From: Hoeflea sp. 108
GTDB taxonomy: Bacteria; Pseudomonadota; Alphaproteobacteria; Rhizobiales; Rhizobiaceae
Length of the DNA stretch: 64,000 nucleotides
Reading direction: 5' to 3'
Assembly: GCF_000372965.1 (NCBI RefSeq)
Contig: NZ_KB890024.1
Location: 4,428,304 to 4,492,303, forward strand
Positions 51,026 through 59,733 of the stretch are shown piece by piece. A program made the translations under genes and the position numbers. The notes under the pieces were generated by a model that was given only the letters and a program-made list of their open reading frames with translations, was not told the origin of the DNA and searched no databases. How positions within the stretch are numbered: the stretch's first letter is position 1; each line of letters begins with the position of its first letter.

Positions 51026-51348
51026 TGTCAAGCGAAGCGAAAGACGACAATGTTTTCAAGGCTCTGGCTCATCCGCGCCGGCGCCTGATGCTCGATTGCT
51101 TGAAGGATGGTCCGTTGACGACGGGCGCCCTGTGCGAGCGCTTCGACGACATGGACCGCTGCACCGTCATGCAGCATCTGAAGGTTCTGGAAGAAGCCGA
51201 TCTGGTGGTGGCCAGGCGTGACGGCCGCGAGCGCTGGAACCACCTCAACTCGATGCCGATCAAAGAGATCCACGACCGCTGGATCAGCGAATATGCCAGT
51301 CACGCCATGTCGATTCTCGACCGGCTGAAGCATAACCTGGAAGGCTGA
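51025..51348 (+). CDS. ArsR-family transcriptional regulator
   Basis: A 107-residue winged-helix repressor: VFKALAHPRRRLMLDCLKDG and MDRCTVMQHLKVLEEADLV. It has no metal-binding CxC motif. The predicted -10 is nine bases before the ATG, so the mRNA is probably leaderless. It is divergent from, and should control, the SRPBCC-VOC pair. Confidence 0.9.
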   Translation: MSSEAKDDNVFKALAHPRRRLMLDCLKDGPLTTGALCERFDDMDRCTVMQHLKVLEEADLVVARRDGRERWNHLNSMPIKEIHDRWISEYASHAMSILDRLKHNLEG

Positions 51349-51380
51349 AACCCAGCCTCGGTGCATGTATGTCTTGCCGA

Positions 51381-51716
51381 CTAGGCCTTGCGCGCCTCGA
51401 TGGCAGGGCCATGCTCCTTGCCCCAGACGGCGAGCGGCGCCAGTGCCTCATCGAGCGACTGGCCGAGCGGGGTGGCGGAATACTCGACCCGCGGCGGCAC
51501 CTCGTGAAAGATCTCGCGATGGACGAGGCCGTCGGCCTCCATCTCGCGCAGCTGCTGGATCAGCATTTTCTCGCTGATATCGGGCACCAGCCGCTTGAGC
51601 TCGCCGAAGCGGCGCGGCTCGGTATGCACCAACCACAGGATCAGCGCCTTCCACTTGCCGCCGATGACCTGGAAGGCAGGGCCGAGACCACAACTTTCTG
51701 GCTGGGTTTTTGCCAC
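51381..51716 (-). CDS. HxlR-family transcriptional regulator
   Basis: A 111-residue HxlR winged helix with CGLGPAFQVIGGKWKALILW near the start. The Cys9 in CGLGPA is at the place used for redox sensing in some relatives (HypR/QsrR-like), but that role is unproven here. It is divergent from a glutathione S-transferase gene, with a palindrome at 51746-51762 between. Confidence 0.9.
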   Translation of the reverse strand: MAKTQPESCGLGPAFQVIGGKWKALILWLVHTEPRRFGELKRLVPDISEKMLIQQLREMEADGLVHREIFHEVPPRVEYSATPLGQSLDEALAPLAVWGKEHGPAIEARKA

Positions 51717-51745
51717 TAAATCCTCAATTCTTACTTTGAAGTCAG

Positions 51746-51762
51746 TACCTTACGAAAAGGTA
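51746..51762. promoter_or_regulatory. HxlR-type operator TACCTT-N5-AAGGTA
   Basis: A perfect six-base dyad in the 129-base gap, 30 bases from the HxlR start. HxlR sites are typically short dyads of this size, so it is the likely operator for both HxlR and GST genes. Confidence 0.65.
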
Positions 51763-51845
51763 GGTGCTTGTTGGAGCGAGTGCAATGCATAGGTTCTGCG
51801 GCACGCCGCGAACGGATCGCGGCCGCGGCTTCGAAAGGACAAGAC

Positions 51846-52553
51846 ATGGAACCTGTACTTTTCTACGGCGTGCCCCACGGCTGCTCGTTCGGCTCGATCG
51901 TGGCGCTCGAATGGCTGGGCCAACCCTATCGGCTGCACCGCATCGACATGTCGGAGCAGCGACCGGGCGGGGCCTTCGCCAAGGCGAGCCCGCTTGGCCA
52001 GACGCCTGCGATGCTGATGGCCGACGGCAAGCCCCTGAACGAGAGCCTGGCGATCCTGCACGCCATCGCCGCGCGCGGCATCGACCAGGGGCTCGGCTTC
52101 GCCCAGGGCACCAGGGAGTTCGACGAACTGAACGCGATGCTGTCTTATCTCCACACGACGCTGCATTCCGCGCTCGGCTACGGCTGGAGCGTCTACAAGC
52201 TCGACAAGGATGACACGGCCGGCACCGCGTTCCTGCGCAAGCTGGCAAAGGAGAGTGCGACCAAGGCCTATGCCTACCTGCAGGGCGTACTCGAAGGTCG
52301 GGATTGGCTGGTCGGCGACCATAAGACCGTGGCCGACGCCTACTTCATCGGCATCGCCCGCTGGGGCGAGGACCTCAAGCTGTTCGATATCGCCAGCGAG
52401 TTTCCTCGTTTGCACAGGCACATGGCCAAGCTCGAAGCCGATCCGGCCATGATCTTCGCCCATGCCATCGAGGAACAACGGCAGGCAGTGTCTTCGGGCG
52501 GCTTCCTTGGACACATCGGTATCGAGGACATGGAACCTCGCCTCGCTGCATGA
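51846..52553 (+). CDS. glutathione S-transferase family protein
   Basis: A 235-residue GST with an N-terminal thioredoxin-like domain (LFYGVPHGCSFGSIVALEWLG; PLGQTPAML with the cis-Pro; NESLAILHAIA) and a helical C-terminal domain. AAAGGA precedes ATG 51846. It would conjugate or reduce electrophiles with glutathione. The divergent HxlR regulator suggests induction by electrophile stress. Confidence 0.92.
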   Translation: MEPVLFYGVPHGCSFGSIVALEWLGQPYRLHRIDMSEQRPGGAFAKASPLGQTPAMLMADGKPLNESLAILHAIAARGIDQGLGFAQGTREFDELNAMLSYLHTTLHSALGYGWSVYKLDKDDTAGTAFLRKLAKESATKAYAYLQGVLEGRDWLVGDHKTVADAYFIGIARWGEDLKLFDIASEFPRLHRHMAKLEADPAMIFAHAIEEQRQAVSSGGFLGHIGIEDMEPRLAA

Positions 52554-52676
52554 TGTCTCCGCTCCCCTGCGGCCGTGGTCGCAGGGGAGCTCCCGATTTC
52601 AGCAAAATTTCAGAACCGTCTCGGTACGCGACGCCAGGCAAGGCGCAAGCTTCTGCGATCAAAGCAGGAGAGGCCC

Positions 52677-52961
52677 ATGCCTGTCGAAGATCGCAGCCGG
52701 ATCGATCGGGAACTTGACGAGGCAATGTCCGGCGGGCGGCTGTACCTGCCGGTCGGCTCAATGTCGGGGACGCCAGTCGACCGCATGGTCGAGGCCGCCG
52801 CGTCCCGCGACCGCGGCCCCGCGGAAGACAGGCCGGAAACACCCCGCCCCTTGACGAAACCCCGGCGCGGCATATTGGCTTTGCTTCAGGAGATTGGCGA
52901 AGCCGTCATTCATGGTGGGACACGCGCCTCATACCGTCGCCCTTGGCGACTACTGCCTTGA
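52677..52961 (+). CDS. small hypothetical protein overlapping the next gene
   Basis: A 94-residue polar protein, MPVEDRSRIDRELDEAMSGG at the start, with a basic Pro/Arg-rich second half. An AGGAGAGG site precedes the ATG at a good distance. It runs 50 bases into the following regulator gene in another frame. No family was recognised. It may be a real small gene or a chance ORF; the strong ribosome-binding site is the main support. Confidence 0.45.
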   Translation: MPVEDRSRIDRELDEAMSGGRLYLPVGSMSGTPVDRMVEAAASRDRGPAEDRPETPRPLTKPRRGILALLQEIGEAVIHGGTRASYRRPWRLLP

Positions 52962-54399
52962 CCTGGCGTCGGGGCTGTTGCGTCGTGGACAGGAGCCGGT
53001 GCGGCTTCGGGCCAAGCCCTATCGCCTGCTGGAGCACCTTGCCCGCAACCCTGGCCGCATCGTCACCAAGTCCGAGCTGATGACGGCTGTGTGGGGCGAC
53101 GTCTTCGTCACCGAGGACTCGCTGACCCAGGCGATCAAGGAAATCCGGAAGGCGCTCGGCGACGACACCCAGCAGACGATAAGAACCATTTCCGGGCGCG
53201 GCTACATGCTGGTTCCGGCAACGCCCGCGCCTGAACCACGGCAATTGCCGATAGTGGCGGTCCTGCGTTTCCAAAACGCCGGCGACAGGACGGACGAGCC
53301 GCTTGTCGACGGCTTCGTCGAGGACATCATCGTCAGGCTGGCGCGTTTTCGAAGCGTCATGGTTCTCGGCCACACATCGACATTCTCGGTGCAATCAGGA
53401 CTGGCGGGCGCCGCCCAACTCGGCGCCGATTTCGCGGTCGAGGGTTCGCTCCGGCGCACGGGCGAACGGCTCGACATCAGCGTTTCCCTGGCCACCGCGC
53501 CGGCGGGCGTCCTTGCCTGGAATGAACGTTATGTCGCCGACGGCAGCGACGTCTTTGCCGTGCTGGACGACATTTCCGAGCAGATCGTCAATCGGCTGGT
53601 CAAGCGACTGGAGGATGCGGGCACGCATCGCGCCGCTGCCAAGCCGACGGACAGTCTCGTCGCCTATGAGCTCCTGCTGCGTGGCATCAGCCGCCTGCGC
53701 GGCTACCAGCCGGAGGACAACGAGGCCGCCAGGGAGTACTTCGAAGCGGCAATCGACAAAGACCCGGCTTATGGCCTGGCCCATGGCTATCTCGGCCTCG
53801 CCGTCGCGCATCTGGTCGGCGACATCGTGCTCTCTCCTGAGGTCTTCGATCAGGCGATCGCACACGGCGCCAGGGGCGTCGCGCTCGCGCCGGAGGAGCC
53901 GCGCTGTCATCGCATTCTCGGCGTCATCAGGCTATTCGCCAGCCAGCACTCCGGAGCCGAGGGTCACATGCGCCGTGCCCTCGACCTCAATCCGCACGAC
54001 GCCGACACGATGACGCAGCTCGGTTATGTGTTGACACTGCGCGGCAGGCCACTGGAGGGACTCGCCCTGATGGAAAAGGCCGAGAAGATCAATCCGATCC
54101 ATCCGGACTGGTACGACTGCAATCGTTCGATGGCGCTGTACGGCATCGGCGACTATGCCGGCGCGCTCGTCCGCCTCGAGCGCATGACCTCGCAGCCGCC
54201 CTGGCAGCTGGCCCATGTGGCTGCCTGCCAGGCCCAGGACGGCAAGGTCGAGCAGGCGCGACAGACCTTGTCCCGGGCGTTGGCAATCGCCCCTGACTTC
54301 TCGCCCGCCCTCTATGCCCGCCACGGCGTGCCTTACGAGCATGCCCGCGATACCGACCACCTGGCCGAAGGCATCGCCAAAGCGCTCGACGCCAACTAG
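52912..54399 (+). CDS. winged-helix/TolB-like/TPR regulator
   Basis: A 495-residue protein. An OmpR-type winged helix occupies about 10-95 (RLRAKPYRLLEHLARNPG ... SGRGYMLVP), a TolB-N-like/adenylate-cyclase-associated region lies at about 108-235 (LRFQNAGDRTDEPLVDGFVEDI), and TPR-like helices fill 250-480. There is no receiver and no cyclase catalytic domain. Such CadC/HilA-like proteins regulate transcription directly through the winged helix. ATG 52912 is used; a TTG six codons upstream is possible. Target genes are unknown. Confidence 0.88.
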   Translation: MVGHAPHTVALGDYCLDLASGLLRRGQEPVRLRAKPYRLLEHLARNPGRIVTKSELMTAVWGDVFVTEDSLTQAIKEIRKALGDDTQQTIRTISGRGYMLVPATPAPEPRQLPIVAVLRFQNAGDRTDEPLVDGFVEDIIVRLARFRSVMVLGHTSTFSVQSGLAGAAQLGADFAVEGSLRRTGERLDISVSLATAPAGVLAWNERYVADGSDVFAVLDDISEQIVNRLVKRLEDAGTHRAAAKPTDSLVAYELLLRGISRLRGYQPEDNEAAREYFEAAIDKDPAYGLAHGYLGLAVAHLVGDIVLSPEVFDQAIAHGARGVALAPEEPRCHRILGVIRLFASQHSGAEGHMRRALDLNPHDADTMTQLGYVLTLRGRPLEGLALMEKAEKINPIHPDWYDCNRSMALYGIGDYAGALVRLERMTSQPPWQLAHVAACQAQDGKVEQARQTLSRALAIAPDFSPALYARHGVPYEHARDTDHLAEGIAKALDAN

Positions 54400-54530
54400 C
54401 ACCGGGCCTTTTGCCGCACCTCGCTAATGCAACCTCAAGTTAAAATCGTCGCGCGCATTAAGGCCGGGTGAACTGTTTTCGTCGATGGTCCCGCCTGAGG
54501 GACCTGCTTGACGGAAACAGAAGGAAAGAC

Positions 54531-55982
54531 GTGTTCACCGCCAATCTGCTCCCACGTGCCGACACCGGCGCGAAACGCACATTGCTGTTCGCGCTCATCG
54601 TCGGAGGCACCATCTTCGCTGCCTCCCTGTTCGGCATCTTCACCCGCCCGATAGGCTTCCTTGCCGCGGTATGGCCGGCGAACGCCGTCCTGCTCGGCCT
54701 GATGGTGCGTTATCAGGCATTCGCCTCGCCTGCGGGCTGGCTTGCCGCCTTTGTTGGCTACTTCGCCGCCGACATCACGACCGGCAGCGATCTCATCACC
54801 ACCGCATGGCTGTCGGCCGCCAACATGGCCGGCGCCATGACCGGCTATCTGCTGTTCAAGCTGCTGCCGGAAGAAGACCGCAAGCTGCGTCGTTCGATCT
54901 CGGTGCTCTACGTCTTTGCCATCTGTTGCCTGGCCTCTCTGGCCTCGGCGGTGACCGGCGGCGGTGCCGCGCGCATGCTGTTTGGACGCGATTTCGCCGA
55001 CGGCCTGGCGTTCTGGGCGGTGAGCGAACTGGTCAACTACCTGATCGTGGTGCCAATCTGGCTGACCTTTCCCGGCCTGCATACGCTCAGGCAGCAATGG
55101 GCCCCGTTCGCGGAACTCAACAGGGACAACCTGATGCATGCGGCACCCTGTCTCGCCTTGCTGATCTCGGTTGTTGCCGGAAGCGCGGTCGGTGGCCCAG
55201 GTACACTGGCTTTCCCCATCCCAGCGCTGCTGTGGTGTGCGCTGACCTACAGCATGTTCACCACCACGGTGCTGACGATGGCTCTGTCCACATGGCTGCT
55301 GATTTCCTTGCCGGCGGACATGATTCCGTTCGCGCACTTGCCAAACCCGCTGCGGCTGCTCGATTCGATCCGCCTTGGCGTGGCCCTGATGGCGCTCGGA
55401 CCGCTAACGGTGGCAAGCACCAATGCGGCACGTCGCGAGCTGATCGAGCGGCTGATGCACCAGGCCAATCACGACTCGCTGACCGGCGCCCTGTCGCGGC
55501 GCGCTCTGATGGAGCGCGGCGAGGCGTGCCTTGGCGAACTTGCTCGCGGCACGCACGACGCATCCCTGTTGATGCTCGACATCGACCATTTCAAGCGCGT
55601 CAACGACCGCCTCGGCCATGCAGCCGGCGACAAGGCGCTGACGGAGTTCTTCCGCCTGGTTTCGGCCGAACTGCGCGAGGACGACCTTTTCGGCCGGACA
55701 GGCGGCGAAGAATTCGCCGTGCTGTTGCCGCGCACCGACCTGATCGAGGCAACGGGTGTGGCAGAACGCATCCGCGCCGCTATCGAGGCGGCAAAGATCA
55801 CGGTTCCCTCGGGCGAGCGGCTGCGCATGACGGTCAGCATCGGCGTGACCGCCCAGACGGCATCAGACGTCAAGGACATCGACGACCTGCTGCTTGCCGC
55901 CGACAGGGCGCTCTATGAGGCAAAGGCCGCAGGCCGGAATACGGTACGGGTCGGCGCCAGAGCGGCAAGGGACGCGGCTTAG
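54531..55982 (+). CDS. MASE1-domain diguanylate cyclase
   Basis: A 483-residue membrane protein. Eight hydrophobic segments in about 18-300 form a MASE1 sensor; a GGDEF domain follows (about 315-470) with TGGEEF as the active A-site. REDD, ending five residues before GGEEF, is an intact inhibitory I-site (R-x-x-D), so the enzyme should make c-di-GMP from GTP with product feedback. The GTG at 54531 has AAGGA six bases upstream; a GTG at 54468 is the alternative. The ligand is not known. Confidence 0.9.
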   Translation: MFTANLLPRADTGAKRTLLFALIVGGTIFAASLFGIFTRPIGFLAAVWPANAVLLGLMVRYQAFASPAGWLAAFVGYFAADITTGSDLITTAWLSAANMAGAMTGYLLFKLLPEEDRKLRRSISVLYVFAICCLASLASAVTGGGAARMLFGRDFADGLAFWAVSELVNYLIVVPIWLTFPGLHTLRQQWAPFAELNRDNLMHAAPCLALLISVVAGSAVGGPGTLAFPIPALLWCALTYSMFTTTVLTMALSTWLLISLPADMIPFAHLPNPLRLLDSIRLGVALMALGPLTVASTNAARRELIERLMHQANHDSLTGALSRRALMERGEACLGELARGTHDASLLMLDIDHFKRVNDRLGHAAGDKALTEFFRLVSAELREDDLFGRTGGEEFAVLLPRTDLIEATGVAERIRAAIEAAKITVPSGERLRMTVSIGVTAQTASDVKDIDDLLLAADRALYEAKAAGRNTVRVGARAARDAA

Positions 55983-56093
55983 GCAAATCTGCCGATCTTG
56001 ACGCGCTGAAAGCCCGGAAGTCTGGACGTATTGAGCCGATTTATCTATAAGGCGGCCCATTCAGACACTGCCGAAGCGACAAACAGGGGTCCC

Positions 56094-56843
56094 ATGGCCG
56101 GCCATTCACAGTTCAAGAACATCATGCACCGCAAGGGCCGCCAGGACGCGGTGCGGTCCAAGATGTTCTCCAAGCTTGCACGCGAAATCACCGTTGCAGC
56201 AAAGACCGGCGTGCCCGACCCCTCGATGAACCCGCGCCTGCGCCTGGCCGTCCAGAACGCCAAGGCCGTGTCGATGCCCAAGGACAATATCGCCCGCGCC
56301 ATCTCCAAGGCTTCGATGGGCGATGCCGAAAACTATGAAGAAGTGCGTTACGAGGGTTACGGCCCCGGTGGCGTGGCGCTGATCGTCGAGGCGCTGACCG
56401 ACAACCGCAACCGCACCGCCTCCAACGTGCGCGCCGCCTTCACCAAGGCCGGCGGCGCGATGGGCGAAACCGGCTCGGTGTCGTTCATGTGGGACCGGGT
56501 CGGCGAGATCGTCTATGCCGCCAAGGCCGGCAGCGCCGACAAGGTGATGGACGCCGCCATCGAAGCCGGCGCCGATGACGTGCAGTCCGACGAAGACGGC
56601 CACACCATCACCTGCGCCTTCGAAAACCTCGGCGAGGTGTCCAAGGCGCTCGAAAGCTCGCTCGGCGACGCCGAGTCGGTGAAGATCGTCTGGAAGCCGC
56701 AGAACAACATCCCGGTCGACGAAGAGCGCGCGCAGTCGCTGATGAAGCTGGTCGGCACGCTGGAAGACGACGACGACGTGCAGAACGTCTATGCCAACTT
56801 CGAAGTCGACGAAGCAACGCTGGCCAAGCTGAGCGCTGCGTAA
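56094..56843 (+). CDS. YebC/PmpR-family protein
   Basis: A 249-residue YebC protein: MAGHSQFKNIMHRKGRQDA at the start (most relatives have AGHSKW), RLRLAVQNAKAVSMPKDNI and FEVDEATLAKL at the end. The family was named as transcriptional regulators; some members are now known to relieve ribosome stalling at proline stretches. Single-gene unit. The start is fixed by MAGHS. Confidence 0.95.
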   Translation: MAGHSQFKNIMHRKGRQDAVRSKMFSKLAREITVAAKTGVPDPSMNPRLRLAVQNAKAVSMPKDNIARAISKASMGDAENYEEVRYEGYGPGGVALIVEALTDNRNRTASNVRAAFTKAGGAMGETGSVSFMWDRVGEIVYAAKAGSADKVMDAAIEAGADDVQSDEDGHTITCAFENLGEVSKALESSLGDAESVKIVWKPQNNIPVDEERAQSLMKLVGTLEDDDDVQNVYANFEVDEATLAKLSAA

Positions 56844-56917
56844 GCAATAACTCCACCTCCCCCATTGAATGCTCCATCGCACTTTGCAAACTGCGAAGGA
56901 GTTCGGGGGAGGGATTC

Positions 56918-57682
56918 GTGACAGATATTGCAGCCCAAAATAGTGCCACATACACCGGCACATGGTGGCGGGAGCGCGTAGGTTTCTGGCGCCGCGTCGG
57001 TGCATTTTTCCTCGACGCAGCAATTGTGCTCACCCCACTGCAATTGCTTGTTGTCGTTCTCTACACTCAGACCGACGGCCGAATTCAAGGAAGTTTCGGC
57101 CTCATCTTTAGGATATGTGCCGATCTGGATCGCGTGCCAGAAGGGTTTCCGCACACTCTAGAGCGGATCGACACTGTTCAGGACTGTCAGACCACGCTGT
57201 TTGGCCTGCCTATGTCCCGGCAATTGGTTCTCAGCCAGACTGATCAGACCGAGGGCCAACAGCGAACCCTCACTGAAGAACTATGGCTGAACGCCGACGG
57301 CTACCATGTTGAAAGCCTGTGGCTCGATGCGAACGGAGCTGCACTCGCAATTTTCCTGCTCTATCTCATAGCCTTCGAGTGGCGGATCGGGCAAACCGTC
57401 GGCAAACATGTGCTCGATATCAGGGTATTGGATCGAGACGCTCTGGGCGCACTTGGAATTCCGTTGCCCAAGGCGATCTTTCGACAGGCCGTTTTGTTCG
57501 CACCAATCCTCGCGTTCCTGTTGCCGCAGTATGGAGCAACGTCTCGGGGTGCTGCGGTGTTTCTCGGCGGGCTCTTTTTGGTCTTTGCCTCCATCTGGGT
57601 TATCTCGGTGACAATCTCTTTGGCTCGCAAAACCGATCCACTCTATGATCGGTTGGCAGGAACAATCGTGGTCAAGATATGA
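56918..57682 (+). CDS. RDD family membrane protein, atypical composition
   Basis: A 254-residue RDD protein. The first helix carries the Arg-Asp pattern (FWRRVGAFFLDAAIVL), and a large 70-residue extracytoplasmic loop separates it from helices at about 143-160, 185-203 and 207-230. The role is unknown; some RDD proteins are Na+/H+ antiporters. Start GTG 56918 has GGGGGAGG six bases upstream. Third-codon A/T use is visibly higher than in neighbours, hinting at recent acquisition. It overlaps the SelW-like gene by four bases. Confidence 0.8.
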   Translation: MTDIAAQNSATYTGTWWRERVGFWRRVGAFFLDAAIVLTPLQLLVVVLYTQTDGRIQGSFGLIFRICADLDRVPEGFPHTLERIDTVQDCQTTLFGLPMSRQLVLSQTDQTEGQQRTLTEELWLNADGYHVESLWLDANGAALAIFLLYLIAFEWRIGQTVGKHVLDIRVLDRDALGALGIPLPKAIFRQAVLFAPILAFLLPQYGATSRGAAVFLGGLFLVFASIWVISVTISLARKTDPLYDRLAGTIVVKI

Positions 57683-57984
57683 CATCATCGCACAGTATCC
57701 GCATCACCTACTGCACCCAGTGCATGTGGCTCCTTCGCGCCGGCTGGATGGCGCAGGAGCTTCTGTCGACCTTTGGCCAGGAGCTCGGCGAAGTGACCCT
57801 GGTGCCGGGCACGGGCGGCATCTTCACCGTCACCTGCAACGGCGAGATGATCTGGGACCGCAAGCGCGACGGCGGCTTTCCCGATGCAGCTCAGCTCAAG
57901 CAGCTGGTGCGCGACCTCATTGATCCCGAGCGCGACCTCGGCCACTCCGACCGCAAGGGCCACAAGGCCAAGGATCAGGCCTGA
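57679..57984 (+). CDS. SelT/SelW/SelH family (Rdx-fold) protein
   Basis: A 101-residue thioredoxin-like Rdx protein. The redox motif is C12-T-Q-C15 (YCTQC), with Cys where eukaryotic relatives have selenocysteine, followed by the family's WMAQELL and GGIFTVTCNGEMIWDRKRDGG. It is a probable thiol-disulphide redox protein in the cytosol. Start ATG overlaps the RDD stop. Confidence 0.9.
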   Translation: MTSSHSIRITYCTQCMWLLRAGWMAQELLSTFGQELGEVTLVPGTGGIFTVTCNGEMIWDRKRDGGFPDAAQLKQLVRDLIDPERDLGHSDRKGHKAKDQA

Positions 57985-58088
57985 CGATTACCACGGGCCT
58001 CAAAACAGCTCGCCACAGATAAGCTGGAATCGGCGGCCACTCGGTAGCCTGACTTTTTGGATGGCGGTTGACGCGAGCGGGAGAAAGC

Positions 58089-59165
58089 ATGACATCGAGA
58101 CCACGCATTGCAGTCCTTTTCGGCGGGCGTTCCGCCGAGCACGACGTTTCCATCATGTCCGCAAGCAATGTGGTCAAGGCGATCGACACTGCCAGATATG
58201 AGGTCGTGCCTGTCGGCATCGCCCGTGACGGTCGCTGGTTCCTGGCGGAGCTTGGCAGCGACGGCACGCTGCCCCAGGTCGTGCCCACTGGCGGCACGGA
58301 AGTGGCGCTGGTGCCGGGCGGCAAGGGCCGCCTGGTCGGCCTCCCCAGCGGCGAAGCGCCTTTCGAGATGCCCCGGATCGATGTGCTGTTTCCGGTGCTG
58401 CATGGCCCGTTCGGCGAGGACGGCGCGGTCCAGGGGCTCGCCGAAGTGGCGGATGTTCCCTATGTCGGCTGCGGCGTGCTCGGCTCGGCCAACGCCATGG
58501 ACAAGGACACGGCCAAGCGGCTGATGAAGGAGGCCGGACTGCCGGTCGCCCGAGGGCTGACGGTGCATGCAGGGGAACGCCCGGGCTTCGAGGCGGTGAA
58601 GGCAGCCCTCGGCCTGCCCGTCTTCATCAAGCCGGCCCGTCAGGGCTCGTCCGTCGGTGTCAGCAAGGCCGAGACGGCAGCGCAGCTGGAGACGGCGCTG
58701 GCCGAGGCCTTCAGACACGACCGCAAGGTGCTGATCGAGGAATTCATTGCCGGTCGCGAGATCGAGTTCGCCGTGCTCGAGGCGCCCGACGGACAGCTGC
58801 AGGTCTCCGTGCCGGGCGAGATCGTCCCGGCGGCAAGCCACGGCTTCTACACCTACGAGGCCAAATACATCGATGCCGACGGCGCTGCGCTACGCATTCC
58901 CGCCGAGCTGCCCGACGGTGGCACGGCCAGGCTGCAGGAGATTGCCCGCGGCGCCTTCCTGGCGCTGGGCTGCGAAAGCATGGCGCGGGTGGACTTCTTC
59001 GTTAAGGCCGACGGTTCGGCGCTGGTCAACGAGGTCAACACCATCCCCGGCTTCACCAACATCAGCATGTATCCGAAGACGATGGCCGCCTCGGGCGTGA
59101 GCTATCCCGACCTCGTCGGCCGGTTGATCGCGCATGCCGTGGCGCGCTGGAAGCGCCAGAGCTGA
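58089..59165 (+). CDS. ddl: D-alanine--D-alanine ligase
   Basis: A 358-residue ATP-grasp ligase of DdlA length: VLFGGRSAEHDVSIMSA, HGPFGEDGAVQGLAE, FIKPARQGSSVGVSK, EVNTIPGFTNISMYPK. It makes the D-Ala-D-Ala dipeptide of peptidoglycan. It stands alone rather than in a mur cluster, so a second ddl (ddlB) is expected elsewhere in the genome. GGGAGAA precedes ATG 58089. Confidence 0.95.
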   Translation: MTSRPRIAVLFGGRSAEHDVSIMSASNVVKAIDTARYEVVPVGIARDGRWFLAELGSDGTLPQVVPTGGTEVALVPGGKGRLVGLPSGEAPFEMPRIDVLFPVLHGPFGEDGAVQGLAEVADVPYVGCGVLGSANAMDKDTAKRLMKEAGLPVARGLTVHAGERPGFEAVKAALGLPVFIKPARQGSSVGVSKAETAAQLETALAEAFRHDRKVLIEEFIAGREIEFAVLEAPDGQLQVSVPGEIVPAASHGFYTYEAKYIDADGAALRIPAELPDGGTARLQEIARGAFLALGCESMARVDFFVKADGSALVNEVNTIPGFTNISMYPKTMAASGVSYPDLVGRLIAHAVARWKRQS

Positions 59166-59170
59166 GACGA

Positions 59171-59197
59171 AAAGGCCGGGGCTGACCCCGGCCTTTC
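59171..59197. terminator. bidirectional terminator
   Basis: AAAGGCCGGGG-CTGA-CCCCGGCCTTT: eleven perfect pairs between the convergent ddl and DUF1772 genes. Confidence 0.92.
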
Positions 59198-59244
59198 TGT
59201 TTCGCATGCGTTCCCGAGATCGGCCGATCTTGGGCGCCGAAGAA

Positions 59245-59733
59245 TCACGCAGTGCGCGCAAAGGCCATGGCGAAGGCGCCGAGCGAGATCATGCTGGCGA
59301 CAGTACGGACATGGTTCCACGGCAGCCAGTCGCTGAGGTAGGTGGCCCAGAGTGCCGCCCCCTCCGCGCTTGACGGGTCGACGGCCGCAAGCTTGTCGTT
59401 GAGCGGAACGTTGAAGATGATCGTCACTAGGAAACAACCGACGACATAGGCAACGGCGCCCGCAATCAGCCAGCCGGCGCCCGCTTCGGACCAGCCAAGC
59501 AACGCCTTGCCGCCCAGCACCAGCGCAAGCACCACCATTCCCATGAATACCGCCATGAAGGCCGGATTGATGATGGTGAGGTTGATCTGCTGCATGGTGG
59601 CAATGCCTTGCGCCGCAGGCAGCCTGGCAAACGACGCCATGATCGTGTTCGAGAAGATGAAGAACAGCCCGGCAGCAAGGCCGCTCCCGATCACGGCGAG
59701 GAAGGTAAGCGCTGAAAACAGGGTGTCGATCAT
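59245..59733 (-). CDS. DUF1772 (anthrone oxygenase-like) membrane protein
   Basis: A 162-residue, four-helix membrane protein. GLAAGLFFIFSNTIM in helix 1, INLTIINPAFMAVF, and FNVPLNDKLAAV ... LPWNHVRT are typical of DUF1772. Some relatives oxidise anthrones; the activity here is unknown. It overlaps the NmrA-like gene by four bases and is probably controlled with it by the divergent TetR gene. Confidence 0.9.
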   Translation of the reverse strand: MIDTLFSALTFLAVIGSGLAAGLFFIFSNTIMASFARLPAAQGIATMQQINLTIINPAFMAVFMGMVVLALVLGGKALLGWSEAGAGWLIAGAVAYVVGCFLVTIIFNVPLNDKLAAVDPSSAEGAALWATYLSDWLPWNHVRTVASMISLGAFAMAFARTA

